Shown here piece after piece: positions 1 to 11,100 of a stretch of DNA of 64,000 nucleotides. The DNA is from Acinetobacter shaoyimingii. Lineage in GTDB: Bacteria > Pseudomonadota > Gammaproteobacteria > Pseudomonadales > Moraxellaceae. The stretch covers positions 3,224,001 to 3,288,000 of the forward strand of contig NZ_CP049801.1 in assembly GCF_011578045.1 (NCBI RefSeq), read 5' to 3'. The notes below the pieces were generated by a model, which saw only the letters and a list, made by a program, of their open reading frames with translations, was not told the DNA's origin and ran no database searches. The position numbers and the translations under genes are program-made. Within the stretch, counting starts at the first letter, position 1; each line of letters starts with the position of its first letter.

Positions 1-915
1 ACCACTAATGATGACATCATCTGCTTCTTTCCATTTAAAGATGCCTGCACAACTTAAAATCGCAACACCCACTAAACCAGCCAAAATCATTGAGTCTGAA
101 TAGAGCTGCACGCTCAATGTCGCCAGTACAGCAAATGCCGCCATATACAGCGTGAATTTGGCAATTTGTGGCGCTGCATCTTGATCCGGATTGACCATCT
201 CACCAGAAATGCTTTGTACAGGTTTCTCTATTTGAATATCTTGATATTCACGTGGTTTACGATATGAAATAAAGACAGCGATCAATAAACCTACAAACAT
301 ACCAAACACAGGTATTGCCATGGCATGTGGAATATCAGCATAGTTAATTTGGAGCCCATACGGCTTACCAAAGGTATTGATGTTTTGACCTAAGATATCA
401 TTGAGAAAGATGGCCCCAAAACCGACTGGAATCAGCATATAGGTTGCACATAAGCCAAATGTCAGTAGACATGCAACTAAACGACGATCTAGTTTTAAAT
501 GGTTAAAGACAGTAAGTAATGGCGGAATCAAAACAGGAATAAAGGCAATATGAACAGGAATCACGTTTTGTGATGCCACCGCAGCTAAAGCAATGGTTGC
601 AAAAATAATGTATTTGACTTTATTTTGCGATTTCTGATCGGCATCTCCTTTCAAAGCTTTGATCAGTTTATATGCCAAAAGATCGGGTAAGCCTGAGCGG
701 GCTAAAGCCAATGCAAATGCACCCAACACACCATAAGCGAGCGCGATTTTGGCACCGCCACCGAGTCCATTGTTAAAGGCCTCAAGCGTACCTTGAAGAC
801 CTAGACCTGCCAATAATCCACCAGTGACTGCACCAATAATCAGCGCAAAAACAACAGGAACACGGGCTAAAGATAGTCCGAACATGACTACGATAGCAGC
901 GATAATTGCAATCAT
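1..915 (-). CDS. Na+/H+ antiporter family permease (YuiF/NhaC-like), 3' part outside the window
   Basis: An open frame starts at ATG 915 and runs off the left edge without a stop, giving 305 visible residues. The product is almost entirely hydrophobic, with transmembrane stretches near residues 1-20, 22-45, 55-75, 103-135, 145-170, 195-217 and 252-290. A conserved-looking segment around residues 115-133 (ASQNVIPVHIAFIPVL) and a charged cytoplasmic loop at 218-250 fit the ion-transporter superfamily members annotated as Na+/H+ antiporter family proteins; some relatives are amino-acid permeases such as B. subtilis YuiF. It would sit in the inner membrane. The substrate cannot be decided from sequence. 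Family call is fairly sure, specific function is not. Confidence 0.75.
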   Translation of the reverse strand, partial: MIAIIAAIVVMFGLSLARVPVVFALIIGAVTGGLLAGLGLQGTLEAFNNGLGGGAKIALAYGVLGAFALALARSGLPDLLAYKLIKALKGDADQKSQNKVKYIIFATIALAAVASQNVIPVHIAFIPVLIPPLLTVFNHLKLDRRLVACLLTFGLCATYMLIPVGFGAIFLNDILGQNINTFGKPYGLQINYADIPHAMAIPVFGMFVGLLIAVFISYRKPREYQDIQIEKPVQSISGEMVNPDQDAAPQIAKFTLYMAAFAVLATLSVQLYSDSMILAGLVGVAILSCAGIFKWKEADDVIISG

Positions 916-1041
916 AAGAGTATGAGATTTTGAAAAAAACGCATTTTAACAGAGATTAATCTTTAAAATGACTTCACTGATCTAATTATTTTTTATTCAA
1001 AATCTCATTTTTTGTTTTATTTAGACATTCTTTCTAAATAA

Positions 1042-1914
1042 TCAAGCGTTATGCTTCAAGGCATATGCCTTAATATAACTTGCGATTTCTTCAGGTCGAC
1101 TGAGCACCGCCCAGTGGTTCGCATCGACATCTACACGCTCAAAATTCGATGCCCATTTCGGAATTTCATCAATCAGTTCTGGGCTCACAAATTTGTCTCG
1201 CTTAAGCACTACGGCTTGAACTGGACATACCGCATGACGCTGGCGTGGCATACTTAAACGTGGAATAAAATTGGCACGATACAGCGCAACACCGTGTTCC
1301 CCATCTGCAGAAATATTTTGATTGAGTGGCAAACCTTTCTGACCTTCCATTTGAGCTAAAACTTTCGCCCAACGTTCTGGATTAAATAAGTGCCAAACTG
1401 TCGGAGCCAAGATTGGAAGCTGAAAAGCAACAATGTACCAAGACTTAAATAACTGCTTAAAGAATTTCGATTTTTGATGTTTAAATTGTTCTCGCATCCA
1501 AAAAGCCGCATGGTCTAAACATGGACCCGAAATGGTGGTATAGGACAAAATACGCCCTTTGAACTTAGGTTCAGTCACCGATTCCCATGTTTGAATCGAG
1601 CCCCAGTCATGCGCAGCCAAATGGAACGGTCGATTTGCCAGTAGTTTATTCACGACGCACTCAAGGTCAAGTGACAGGCGTGGTAAAGCATAAGCGCGGA
1701 TTTTCTTTGGGATGGTCGATTGACCAGCACCACGAACATCGTAAGTCACAATATAAAAGTCTGAGATTAAATTCGAAATAATGGGTTCCCACACTTCCTG
1801 ATTATCTGGATAACCATGCACCAATACCAAAGCTGGTTTTGATTCATCACCCCATGTTTTAGCATAGAGTTGTTGTTGATCTTGGGTAGCAATCCAGTGA
1901 GTATTCGCACGCAT
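1042..1914 (-). CDS. alpha/beta hydrolase, epoxide-hydrolase/dehalogenase-like
   Basis: A 290-residue alpha/beta-fold hydrolase. The oxyanion-hole motif HGYP lies at residues 33-36. The nucleophile elbow is H-D-W-G with Asp103, as in epoxide hydrolases and haloalkane dehalogenases rather than the Ser of lipases. The catalytic His is in NHW near residue 267. I chose the ATG at 1914 because it has a GGTGA five bases upstream, whereas the first in-frame ATG at 1947 has no ribosome site and adds an Asn-rich tail. The gene is alone, divergent from the hotdog-fold gene at 2039. Substrate is unknown; related N-terminal domains also occur fused to short-chain dehydrogenases, but no fusion is present here. 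Confidence 0.8.
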   Translation of the reverse strand: MRANTHWIATQDQQQLYAKTWGDESKPALVLVHGYPDNQEVWEPIISNLISDFYIVTYDVRGAGQSTIPKKIRAYALPRLSLDLECVVNKLLANRPFHLAAHDWGSIQTWESVTEPKFKGRILSYTTISGPCLDHAAFWMREQFKHQKSKFFKQLFKSWYIVAFQLPILAPTVWHLFNPERWAKVLAQMEGQKGLPLNQNISADGEHGVALYRANFIPRLSMPRQRHAVCPVQAVVLKRDKFVSPELIDEIPKWASNFERVDVDANHWAVLSRPEEIASYIKAYALKHNA

Positions 1915-2038
1915 TTCATCACCATTATTATTTATATTGTTGACCATTTATTCATCATTGTTGGCACTAAGATCAATGCCAGAGCATTTATAGTACTTTA
2001 GTATGATGTCACAGCTATTAAAAAAACAATTGACCTAA

Positions 2039-2527
2039 ATGAGCTTTTTAAAAAAACTAGCGACAATTCCAATACTCTCAAAATATATGATTAACCACTT
2101 TGCGCCTTATAAAGGTGCAGGGATTGAGGTTGAAAAATTCGATATGGACAAGTTCCATATTCGTGTCAAGATGCCACTTACTCGTAACAATAAGAACATC
2201 GTAGGTGTTCACTTTGGTGGTAGCTTATATTCAATGGTGGACCCATTTTATATGAGCCTACTGATGTATCACTTAGGTTCAGAATATATTGTTTGGGACA
2301 AAGCTGCATCGATTGAGTTTTTGACCCCAGGACGTAGTACGGTTTATGCCGATATTCGTATAGATGCGCATGAAGTTAAAACCATCAAAGAATTAGCAGA
2401 TAACTACGCGCCTATTTATCGTAACTATAATGTCAGCATTATTGATGAATCGGGTTTACGTATCGCTGAAGTATTTAAAACGGTTTATATCCGACGGAAA
2501 AAACCCCATGCAAATCGTTTAAAATAG
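2039..2527 (+). CDS. hotdog-fold DUF4442-type protein (putative acyl-CoA thioesterase)
   Basis: A 162-residue protein with a PaaI/DUF4442-like hotdog pattern. The segment at residues 57-80 (VHFGGSLYSMVDPFY) is the long central helix region, and it is followed by strand-rich sequence with a conserved-looking KAASIEFLTPG stretch. Proteins of this family are mostly uncharacterised; some hydrolyse acyl-CoA thioesters. There is no signal peptide, so it is cytoplasmic. The ATG at 2039 has only a weak ribosome site. The gene ends just before a bidirectional terminator and converges on the lipoprotein gene at 2584. Function is inferred from fold only. Confidence 0.7.
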   Translation: MSFLKKLATIPILSKYMINHFAPYKGAGIEVEKFDMDKFHIRVKMPLTRNNKNIVGVHFGGSLYSMVDPFYMSLLMYHLGSEYIVWDKAASIEFLTPGRSTVYADIRIDAHEVKTIKELADNYAPIYRNYNVSIIDESGLRIAEVFKTVYIRRKKPHANRLK

Positions 2528-2542
2528 CGATTTAAAATAAAA

Positions 2543-2571
2543 AAAAGGCGCCTCTTAAAGAAGCGCCTTTT
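2543..2571. terminator. bidirectional intrinsic terminator
   Basis: A perfect 9-bp stem (AAAAGGCGC at 2543-2551 with GCGCCTTTT at 2563-2571) has A/T tracts on both sides. It lies between the convergent genes ending at 2527 (+) and 2584 (-), so it can serve both. Confidence 0.8.
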
Positions 2572-2583
2572 CAATGTATGACA

Positions 2584-2943
2584 TTAACGATTTTTATATT
2601 CAATCGCAGAGCCAGCACCGCCACCAAGTGCTCCACCTACAGCAGCACCGACATTACCACCGAAGATCCCTTTACCTAGCGCAGAACCAACAGCACCACC
2701 TACACCACTATACGTTGCATTACGGTTTGAACCATTTTGGACTTTACTACCCGCAGCTGCGCCAGCACCGCCACCAATTGCAGAACCCACTCCGCCACCG
2801 ACATGATTACCCAAACCGCCACCAACAGCACCACCAAGGGCTGCTGCACCTATACGCTGATCTTTAGTTGACATATTTTCACAACCAGCAAGGAAAAAAC
2901 CAGACAATGTTGCAACGGCTAAAACAGTTGTAAATTTTTTCAT
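2584..2943 (-). CDS. glycine-zipper lipoprotein (SlyB/OmpA-associated 2TM type)
   Basis: A 119-residue predicted lipoprotein. The signal peptide ends in the lipobox LAGC with Cys21 as the lipidation site. The rest is an extended glycine-zipper region (repeated GGAVGG, GGGVGSAIGGG, GGALGGGAG patterns from about residue 33 to 113), which in this superfamily forms membrane-associated helical hairpins. Expected location is the outer membrane or its periplasmic face. Proteins of this kind are often linked to envelope integrity, but no specific role can be read here. Single gene with its own promoter region at 2944-3097. Confidence 0.8.
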   Translation of the reverse strand: MKKFTTVLAVATLSGFFLAGCENMSTKDQRIGAAALGGAVGGGLGNHVGGGVGSAIGGGAGAAAGSKVQNGSNRNATYSGVGGAVGSALGKGIFGGNVGAAVGGALGGGAGSAIEYKNR

Positions 2944-3097
2944 GGCATCACACCTTTCTCAGAATTTATTTAAGCATAGCCTTACTACAAGGAGTGAATA
3001 AAAGCTTATTGTTAAGAATTGGGTGTAATTTGCTTTAATTTGTAAAAATAGTGTCCAATATTTTTTTCACAATCAACATAATGGTCTTAGTTAATCA

Positions 3098-3640
3098 TTA
3101 TTGATCTTCACTAAAAACCACTACATCTTTAATTTGCACACCATTTTCATGCACAACTGCATGTGTGACTTTTTCATTCGCTTCTGGGTTTCTGATTTGT
3201 TCCAACTTGAGTTGGCGCTGAACTGGCGCTTCACCTCGACGAAACTCAACTCCAGCCGCATCAATATGTTTACTTTCTGCTATCACATCATGATCTTGTT
3301 TAACGGTCGTTTTCACTTCAATTTTTGAAGTTGGTACAATAACACCACCCTGCTGAACCACGGGAATTGACATTTTTTTGTCTGAAAATTCCTTTTCATT
3401 GTCTTGTAAAACCACTTCACGCGCGATAATATCTTGTCCTTTGTTGCTCACTTCGAAAATAGTTGCTTCTACAGTCCGTACTGGTTGTTGGCCTTCAACT
3501 CTTCTAATAATTTGGGTTTTGAGCACTGGAACAACAGCTTTATCATCGACAATAATCGTATTTGGCATAGGTTGAGCCACGACTGCCATTGAACCCAGTA
3601 CCAGTAAAGCGCTCATCGATATTTGTATGCTCTTATGCAT
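3098..3640 (-). CDS. hypothetical secreted protein
   Basis: A 180-residue protein that I do not recognise. Residues 1-22 form a typical signal peptide (charged start, hydrophobic SALLVLGSMAVVA core, AxA-like end before QPMP), so it should be periplasmic. The mature part is charged, rich in Val, Lys and Glu, with no Cys and no membrane segments. Repeated two-residue alternation (for example TIIVDDKAVVPV and VVVFSEDQ) suggests beta strands. It is flanked by the lipoprotein gene and the rpoC terminator and shares no operon. Probably a genus-restricted envelope protein; that is inference. Confidence 0.6.
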   Translation of the reverse strand: MHKSIQISMSALLVLGSMAVVAQPMPNTIIVDDKAVVPVLKTQIIRRVEGQQPVRTVEATIFEVSNKGQDIIAREVVLQDNEKEFSDKKMSIPVVQQGGVIVPTSKIEVKTTVKQDHDVIAESKHIDAAGVEFRRGEAPVQRQLKLEQIRNPEANEKVTHAVVHENGVQIKDVVVFSEDQ

Positions 3641-3751
3641 TTTCCACTTTCCCCATTCAAGTTAATTTTTAGACACGAATTATTTTCTTTTTCCACTATA
3701 TTGAAAATTAGTCTTTAAATAAAGTATTCATTTTTCAAAAAGTTAAACATA

Positions 3752-3779
3752 AAAAAAGCCACCCGAAGGTGGCTTTTTT
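3752..3779 (-). terminator. rpoC operon terminator
   Basis: A 12-bp stem (AAAAAAGCCACC at 3752-3763 with GGTGGCTTTTTT at 3768-3779) and CGAA loop lie 14 bases downstream of the rpoC stop. On the minus strand the stem is followed by a run of T, so it ends the rpoBC transcript. Confidence 0.85.
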
Positions 3780-3793
3780 ATCAAGGATTAAAC

Positions 3794-6700
3794 TTAGAAT
3801 TGATCTTCGTTTAACGCTTGTGAGAATGCTTGGTCAACTTCAGAGAAGTCATTTACAAGCTCAAACTCAGCAGCTTCTGCTTCTTGACGACGACGTTCTA
3901 AGTGGTAAGCCAAACCTGTACCCGCTGGGATCAAGCGACCTACAACCACGTTTTCTTTCAAGCCACGTAACTCATCTTCTTTACCTGTTACAGCCGCTTC
4001 AGTTAACACACGAGTGGTTTCCTGGAACGATGCAGCAGAGATGAACGAGTCAGTAGAAAGCGATGCTTTCGTGATACCCATCAATTGACGTTCAAACTTC
4101 GCAGGGAATTTGTTCTGAGCAAGCAATGCTTGGTTTTCTCCAACAACGCGGATGTAATCCACTTGTTCGCCTTTGATGAAGCTTGAATCACCACCATCAG
4201 TGATTTCAACTTTACGCAACATTTGACGTACGATAACTTCAATGTGCTTATCGTTGATTTTTACACCTTGGAGACGGTATACGTCTTGAACTTCGTTCAC
4301 GATGTAGTTTGTAAGTGCAACTTCGCCTTTCAAACGTAAGATGTCATGTGGATTTTGTGGACCGTCAGAAACAGTTTCACCACGGTTCACATGCTCACCT
4401 TCGAACACGTTAATGCTACGCCATTTTGGAATAAGCTCTTCATAGATCTCAGAGCCATCATCAGGTGTAATCACTAAACGGTTCTTACCTTTCGTCTCTT
4501 TACCGAAGCTTACAACACCAGACACTTCTGCCAAGATTGCATGTTCTTTCGGCTTACGCGCTTCGAACAAGTCAGCTACGCGTGGAAGACCACCGGTAAT
4601 ATCACGTGTACGTGAAGTTTCTTGTGGTACACGACCGATGACATCACCCACACCAATTGTTTCGCCATCACGGACGGTCACAATTGTGCTTTGTGGTAAG
4701 AAGTAGAACTGTTCACCACCATCAACTGTGTCTAACACAATTGCTGGACGTAAATCTTTACCAGAAGCAGGACGAGCTGTTACAGGCAAGATTTCAACAG
4801 TGGTCATACCTGTTGCATCATCAGTTTTCGATGTTGCAGTTACACCATCAGCGATTTGGCTGAAACGTGCTTTACCAGCAACTTCTGTTACCAATGGATG
4901 TGTATGCGGATCCCAAGTTGCCACAATACCGCCAGCTTCTACAGTTTCGCCATCTTTAATTAAGATAGACGCACCGTAAGGAAGTTTGTAACGTTCGCGC
5001 TCACGACCGATGTCATCAGCAATACCGATTTCACCAGAACGAGAAACAGACACCAAGTGACCTTTCGCGTGTTGTACAGTTTTCACATTGTGGAAACGTA
5101 CTGTACCTTTATTACGTACTTGAACGCTGTTTGCAGCAGAAGTTCGGCTTGCAGCACCACCCACGTGGAACGTACGCATGGTTAACTGTGTACCTGGCTC
5201 ACCAATTGATTGAGCAGCCATTACACCCACAGATTCACCTGGGTTCACCAAGTGACCGCGAGCAAGGTCACGACCGTAACATTTCGCACAAACACCGAAA
5301 GTAGACGCACAGTTAACAACTGAACGAACTTTCACTTCATCGACACCTTGCTCTTCTAAATAGTTTGCAAGTTTTTCGTCGATTAATGTGTTACGAGGAA
5401 GGATGACATCATCCGAACCTGGTTTCTTCGCATCTTCAGCAAGTACACGACCCAATACTCGAGTACCTAAGTTCTCGATGACATCGCCACCTTGAATGAA
5501 CGGAGTCATCACAAGACCGTCTAAAGTACCGCAATCAGGCTCAGTAATCACTAAATCCTGCGCTACGTCTACAAGACGACGAGTCAAGTAACCAGAGTTC
5601 GCAGTTTTCAATGCTGTATCGGCCAAACCTTTACGCGCACCGTGTGTTGAGATGAAGTACTGAAGTACTGTCAAACCTTCACGGAAGTTTGCTTTAATTG
5701 GTGTTTCAATGATCGAGCCATCTGGCTTAGCCATCAAACCACGCATACCTGCAAGCTGACGAATCTGAGCTGCCGAACCACGGGCACCCGAGTCAGACAT
5801 CATATAGATCGAGTTGAATGATTTTTGCTTCTCATCTTCACCCTGTTTGTTTTTAACAGTTGTGAAAGATAAGTTATCCATCATCGCTTTCGCTACTTGG
5901 TCGTTGGTACGCGCCCAAATATCGACAACTTTGTTATAACGTTCACCAGCAGTTACGAAACCTTGTTCGAATTGTTGTTCGATTTCACGAACTTCAACTT
6001 CTGCTTTTTCGATGATTGAGTATTTTGCAGGTGGAATAAGCATGTCTTCCATACCCACAGAAACACCTGAGCGAGTCGCTTGACGGAAGCCCAAATACAT
6101 CAATTGGTCAGCAAAAATAACCGTATCTTTAAGACCTAACTTACGATAGCAAGAGTTGATGATCTTAGAGATGTTTTTCTTGGTCATTTCAACGTTAATT
6201 TGTTGGAAATCCATACCTTCAGGTACAACTTCCCAAAGCAAACAACGACCAGGAGTTGTGTCAACAATAATGGTTTGTTGTTCACGGTTACCGTTATCAT
6301 CGATTACAGTTTGGTGTACACGTGCTTTTACGCGAGCGTGTAAGTCAACTTGACCTGTTGCAAGTGCACGGTTTACTTCATCAGTATCTGCGAACACCAT
6401 GCCTTCACCTTTGGCATTGATCGCATCACGAGTGATGTAGTAAAGACCCAATACAACGTCTTGAGACGGTACGATGATTGGTTCACCGTTCGCTGGAGAC
6501 AAGATGTTGTTTGTAGACATCATTAACGCACGAGCTTCTAATTGAGCTTCAAGTGTTAATGGTACGTGTACCGCCATTTGGTCACCATCGAAGTCGGCGT
6601 TGAACGCAGCACATACGAGTGGGTGAAGACGAATTGCTTTACCTTCAATTAAGGTCGGTTCAAATGCTTGAAGACCCAAACGGTGAAGTGTTGGTGCACG

Positions 6701-7987
6701 GTTCAACATCACTGGATGTTGACGAATCACAGATGCAAGAACGTCCCAAACTTCTGGTGTTTCACGCTCAACCATTTTCTTCGCAGCTTTAATGGTTGTT
6801 GCTTGACCAGATGCTTGTAGTTTCGCAAAGATAAACGGCTTGAATAATTCAAGTGCCATTTTCTTCGGAAGACCACATTGGTGAAGACGCAAAGTAGGAC
6901 CTACAGTAATTACCGAACGACCAGAGTAGTCAACACGCTTACCAAGTAAGTTTTGACGGAAACGACCTTGTTTACCTTTGATCATGTCTGCCAAAGATTT
7001 AAGAGGACGTTTATTCGAACCTGTAATTGCACGACCACGACGACCGTTATCAAGCAATGCATCTACAGACTCTTGTAACATACGTTTTTCGTTACGTACG
7101 ATGATGTCTGGAGCAGCAAGGTCAAGAAGACGTTTCAAACGATTGTTACGGTTGATCACACGACGGTAAAGGTCGTTCAAATCAGAAGTCGCGAAACGAC
7201 CACCTTCAAGTGGTACAAGCGGACGAAGGTCTGGTGGAAGAACTGGAAGTACAGTTAACACCATCCATTCTGGTTTGTTGTTTGAATCGTTGAATGCTTC
7301 CATCAACTTCAAACGTTTAGATGCTTTTTTAAGCTTCGTTTCTGAAGTTGTTTGTGGAATTTCTTCACGAAGGCGTGCGATTTCAGCTTCAAGATCGATG
7401 TCTTTTAACAAGTCTTGAACTGCTTCTGCACCCATTTTCGCGCTGAATTCATCACCGTGTTCTTCTAACGCTGTGAAGTATTCTTCATCGTTAAGAAGTT
7501 GGTATTTCTCAAGCGGAGTCATACCTGGATCTGTTACAACGTAAGATTCGAAATACAATACACGTTCGATATCACGTAACGTCATGTCTAAAAGAAGACC
7601 GATACGAGATGGTAATGATTTTAAGAACCAAATATGTGCAACTGGCGAAGCCAATTCGATGTGACCCATACGCTCACGACGAACTTTCGCAGTTGTTACT
7701 TCAACGCCACATTTTTCACAAATGACGCCTTTGTATTTCATACGCTTGTATTTACCACACAAGCATTCGTAATCTTTTACTGGACCAAAGATTTTGGCAC
7801 AGAAAAGACCGTCACGTTCTGGTTTGAACGTACGGTAGTTAATGGTTTCTGGCTTTTTAACTTCACCATGAGACCATGATTTGATCATTTCTGGTGACGC
7901 AAGACCAATACGGATACGATCAAATTCAACTGGTGCATGACCATCTGAATCCGTCTTTTTGCGCATGATATCGAGCAAATCTTTCAA
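3794..7987 (-). CDS. rpoC: DNA-directed RNA polymerase subunit beta'
   Basis: A 1397-residue beta' subunit (E. coli 1407). It forms the active centre with RpoB. The N-terminal zinc site is Cys75, Cys77, Cys90 and Cys93. The catalytic Mg-binding motif NADFDGD starts at residue 463. The second zinc cluster ([11 protein letters not shown]) and the trigger-loop region ([18 protein letters not shown]) are intact. Initiation is at TTG (7985-7987): the reading begins MKDLLDIM, which matches the family's N terminus, and a GGAG sits about 8 bases upstream; the next ATG would drop seven residues. It is the last gene of the cluster, 145 bp after rpoB, with a palindromic repeat in that gap. Confidence 0.98.
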   Translation of the reverse strand: MKDLLDIMRKKTDSDGHAPVEFDRIRIGLASPEMIKSWSHGEVKKPETINYRTFKPERDGLFCAKIFGPVKDYECLCGKYKRMKYKGVICEKCGVEVTTAKVRRERMGHIELASPVAHIWFLKSLPSRIGLLLDMTLRDIERVLYFESYVVTDPGMTPLEKYQLLNDEEYFTALEEHGDEFSAKMGAEAVQDLLKDIDLEAEIARLREEIPQTTSETKLKKASKRLKLMEAFNDSNNKPEWMVLTVLPVLPPDLRPLVPLEGGRFATSDLNDLYRRVINRNNRLKRLLDLAAPDIIVRNEKRMLQESVDALLDNGRRGRAITGSNKRPLKSLADMIKGKQGRFRQNLLGKRVDYSGRSVITVGPTLRLHQCGLPKKMALELFKPFIFAKLQASGQATTIKAAKKMVERETPEVWDVLASVIRQHPVMLNRAPTLHRLGLQAFEPTLIEGKAIRLHPLVCAAFNADFDGDQMAVHVPLTLEAQLEARALMMSTNNILSPANGEPIIVPSQDVVLGLYYITRDAINAKGEGMVFADTDEVNRALATGQVDLHARVKARVHQTVIDDNGNREQQTIIVDTTPGRCLLWEVVPEGMDFQQINVEMTKKNISKIINSCYRKLGLKDTVIFADQLMYLGFRQATRSGVSVGMEDMLIPPAKYSIIEKAEVEVREIEQQFEQGFVTAGERYNKVVDIWARTNDQVAKAMMDNLSFTTVKNKQGEDEKQKSFNSIYMMSDSGARGSAAQIRQLAGMRGLMAKPDGSIIETPIKANFREGLTVLQYFISTHGARKGLADTALKTANSGYLTRRLVDVAQDLVITEPDCGTLDGLVMTPFIQGGDVIENLGTRVLGRVLAEDAKKPGSDDVILPRNTLIDEKLANYLEEQGVDEVKVRSVVNCASTFGVCAKCYGRDLARGHLVNPGESVGVMAAQSIGEPGTQLTMRTFHVGGAASRTSAANSVQVRNKGTVRFHNVKTVQHAKGHLVSVSRSGEIGIADDIGRERERYKLPYGASILIKDGETVEAGGIVATWDPHTHPLVTEVAGKARFSQIADGVTATSKTDDATGMTTVEILPVTARPASGKDLRPAIVLDTVDGGEQFYFLPQSTIVTVRDGETIGVGDVIGRVPQETSRTRDITGGLPRVADLFEARKPKEHAILAEVSGVVSFGKETKGKNRLVITPDDGSEIYEELIPKWRSINVFEGEHVNRGETVSDGPQNPHDILRLKGEVALTNYIVNEVQDVYRLQGVKINDKHIEVIVRQMLRKVEITDGGDSSFIKGEQVDYIRVVGENQALLAQNKFPAKFERQLMGITKASLSTDSFISAASFQETTRVLTEAAVTGKEDELRGLKENVVVGRLIPAGTGLAYHLERRRQEAEAAEFELVNDFSEVDQAFSQALNEDQF

Positions 7988-8061
7988 TTTTTTTCTCCGT
8001 GTGTTGTGGAGATTTTCACTTCACAACTGGGTCACAAATATTGTTTTTTAACTGAATTGGT

Positions 8062-8133
8062 AATCTCCCCTAACCCCTCTTTAAAAAAGAGGGGAAAGCC
8101 TCCCCCTTTATTAAAGGGGGATTGAGGGGGATT
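8062..8133. repeat. palindromic repeat element between rpoB and rpoC
   Basis: About 72 bp made of two internal hairpins, CCCCTCTTT/AAAGAGGGG (8074-8094) and CCCCCTTTA/TAAAGGGGG (8102-8120), bracketed by imperfect inverted ends (AATCTCCCCT at 8062 and the complementary AGGGGGATT at 8125-8133). The right end touches the rpoB stop codon. The pattern looks like a dispersed intergenic repeat; no other copy is seen in this window. Effect on rpoB/rpoC expression is unknown. Confidence 0.7.
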
Positions 8134-11100
8134 TAGTCACCATTTTTCAGTTCAATGTTGATACCTAAAGAACGGATCTCTTTAGTCAATACGTTGAACG
8201 ATTCAGGCATACCCGGATCCATATAATGGTTACCATCTACAATGTTCTTGTAGATACGAGTACGGCCTTCAACGTCATCCGACTTAACAGTAAGCATCTC
8301 TTGAAGCGTGTAAGCTGCGCCATATGCTTCAAGTGCCCAGACCTCCATCTCACCGAAACGCTGACCACCGAATTGAGCTTTACCACCCAATGGCTGTTGC
8401 GTTACAAGAGAGTAAGAACCAGTAGAACGCGCATGCATCTTGTCATCAACCAAGTGGTTCAGTTTCAACATGTACATGTAACCTACAGTTACAGGACGGT
8501 CAAAACGTTCACCTGTACGACCGTCATACAATACTGTTTGACCCGTACGTGAGATGCCACCAAGTTCTAATAAATCTTTAATTTGTGATTCTTCAGCACC
8601 ATCGAATACAGGTGTTGCTAGTGGAACACCCTTACGAAGATTACCTGAAAGTACCAAGATCTCTTCGTCAGTTAAGCTATCAAGATCTTCTTGCTCGCCA
8701 CCAACTTTGTTGTAAATCTTGTCTAAGAATTCACGAAGCTCAAGTACAGTACGTTGCTCTTTCATCATCTTATCGATTTGATCGCCAAGACCTTTCGCAG
8801 CCATACCCAAGTGAGTTTCTAGAATCTGACCCACGTTCATACGTGAAGGTACACCCAATGGGTTCAATACGATATCAACAGGTACACCGTTTGCATCGTG
8901 CGGCATGTCTTCTACAGGTAAGATGTTTGATACAACACCTTTGTTACCGTGACGACCCGCCATCTTATCACCCGGTTGGATGCGACGTTTTACAGCCAAG
9001 TAAACTTTAACAACTTTCAATACGCCAGTTGTAAGCTCATCACCTGTAGAAAGTTTGCGTTTTTTCTCAGCAAATTTCTCATCAATTTCAAGGCTCTTCT
9101 CTTTCAAGAACACTTGAATTTGAGTCAAACGTTCAGCGATGCCTTCGTCAGATGGTTGAATATCTAACAAATCAACAAGTTCTAAACCAGACAACATATC
9201 TTCATTGAGTTTGTCGCCACGTTTAGTCGTACCGCCACCGTTCGATTCTTGACCTTTCAACAAGCGAACAATACGTTCACGCGCTGCTTCTTCAAAGATT
9301 TTGTATTCTTCTTTCAAGTCTTTACGGTAAGCATCAAGTTGAGCTTTCTCAATTGCTTGAGCACGTTCATCTTTTTCAATGCCGTCACGGGTAAATACTT
9401 GAACGTCAATTACAGTACCTTTTACAGATGAAGATACACGTAACGATGAGTCTTTCACGTCAGCCGCTTTTTCACCGAAGATTGCACGAAGCAATTTTTC
9501 TTCTGGTGTTAATTGCGTTTCACCTTTAGGGGTTACTTTACCAACAAGGATATCGCCCGCAGTAACTTCAGCACCGATATAAACGATACCTGATTCATCA
9601 AGTTTCGATAATGCTGCTTCACCTACGTTTGGAATATCTGCAGTGATTTCTTCAGGCCCAAGCTTCGTATCACGTGCTACACAAGAAAGTTCTTGAATAT
9701 GAATAGACGTTAAACGATCTTCTTGAAGAACACGTTCAGAAAGTAAGATCGAGTCCTCATAGTTGTAACCGTTCCAAGTCATGAACGCTACACGCATGTT
9801 TTGACCCAGTGCCAATTCACCGCCATCAGTCGATGGACCATCAGCCAATACGTCACCACGACCTACTTTGTCGCCTAACTGTACAAGTACTTTTTGGTTG
9901 ATACATGTGTTTTGGTTTGAACGTGTGTATTTGATCAAGTTGTAGATATCTACACCTGCTTCACCCGCGATCATTTCGTCTTCATTTACACGAATAACCA
10001 CACGAGAAGCATCAACAAACTCAATACGTCCGCCACGTTTCGCGATCACACACACACCAGAGTCATGTGCTACGTTCGCTTCCATACCCGTACCAACAAG
10101 AGGCTTGTCAGCGATCAATGTAGGAACAGCCTGACGTTGCATGTTTGAACCCATCAATGCACGGTTGGCATCATCGTGTTCAAGGAATGGAATAAGTGAT
10201 GCAGCAACAGATACAACCTGCTGAGCTGATACGTCCATATGCGTCACTTTTTCAGGAGGCATACGAACGAAGTCACCTTGATGACGTACTGATACGAATT
10301 CTTCAGTTAAGTTACCGTCTTTATCGATACCAGAATCGGCCTGTGCAATCACAGTACCAACTTCTTCAATCGCAGATAGGTATTCAACTTCATCTGTTAC
10401 ACGACCATCAACCACTTTACGGTATGGTGTTTCTAAGAAACCGAAGTTATTACACTTCGCGTAAACAGAAAGCGAGTTGATCAAACCAATGTTTGGACCT
10501 TCAGGCGTTTCAATTGGACATACACGACCGTAGTGAGTTTGATGTACGTCACGTACTTCGAAGCCCGCACGTTCACGTGTCAAACCACCAGGCCCAAGAG
10601 CTGATACACGACGTTTATGTGTAATTTCAGACAATGGGTTGTTTTGATCCATGAACTGTGACAACTGGCTTGAACCAAAGAATTCTTTGATTGCAGCAGC
10701 AACTGGTTTCGCATTGATTAAATCTTGCGGAGACAAGTTGTCAGTTTCAGCTTGGCTTAAACGTTCTTTAACAGCACGTTCAACACGAACAAGACCTACA
10801 CGGAATTGGTTTTCAGTCATTTCACCAACTGAACGAACACGACGGTTACCCAAGTGATCGATATCATCGACTTCACCTTTACCGTTACGAATTTCCACCA
10901 ATGTTTTAAGCACATCGATAATATCGTCGTTCGAAAGAATACCTTCAACTTCACGTGACTTCTGATCCGTACCCACTTCGTAAGGACGACCCAAACGACG
11001 GTTGAACTTCATACGACCTACTGGAGATAAGTCATAACGTTCTGGAGAGAAGAACAAGTTGTTGAATAAGTTTTCAGCAGCTTCTTTTGTTGGTGGCTCA

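Noticed and set aside
2574..2867. A His/Gln-rich 97-codon plus-strand frame
   Set aside because: It is the antisense of the glycine-zipper repeats, which always yields such low-complexity sequence.
10590..10690. Rifampicin-resistance substitutions in rpoB
   Set aside because: The QFMDQN, THKRR and SALG residues are the usual wild-type ones.
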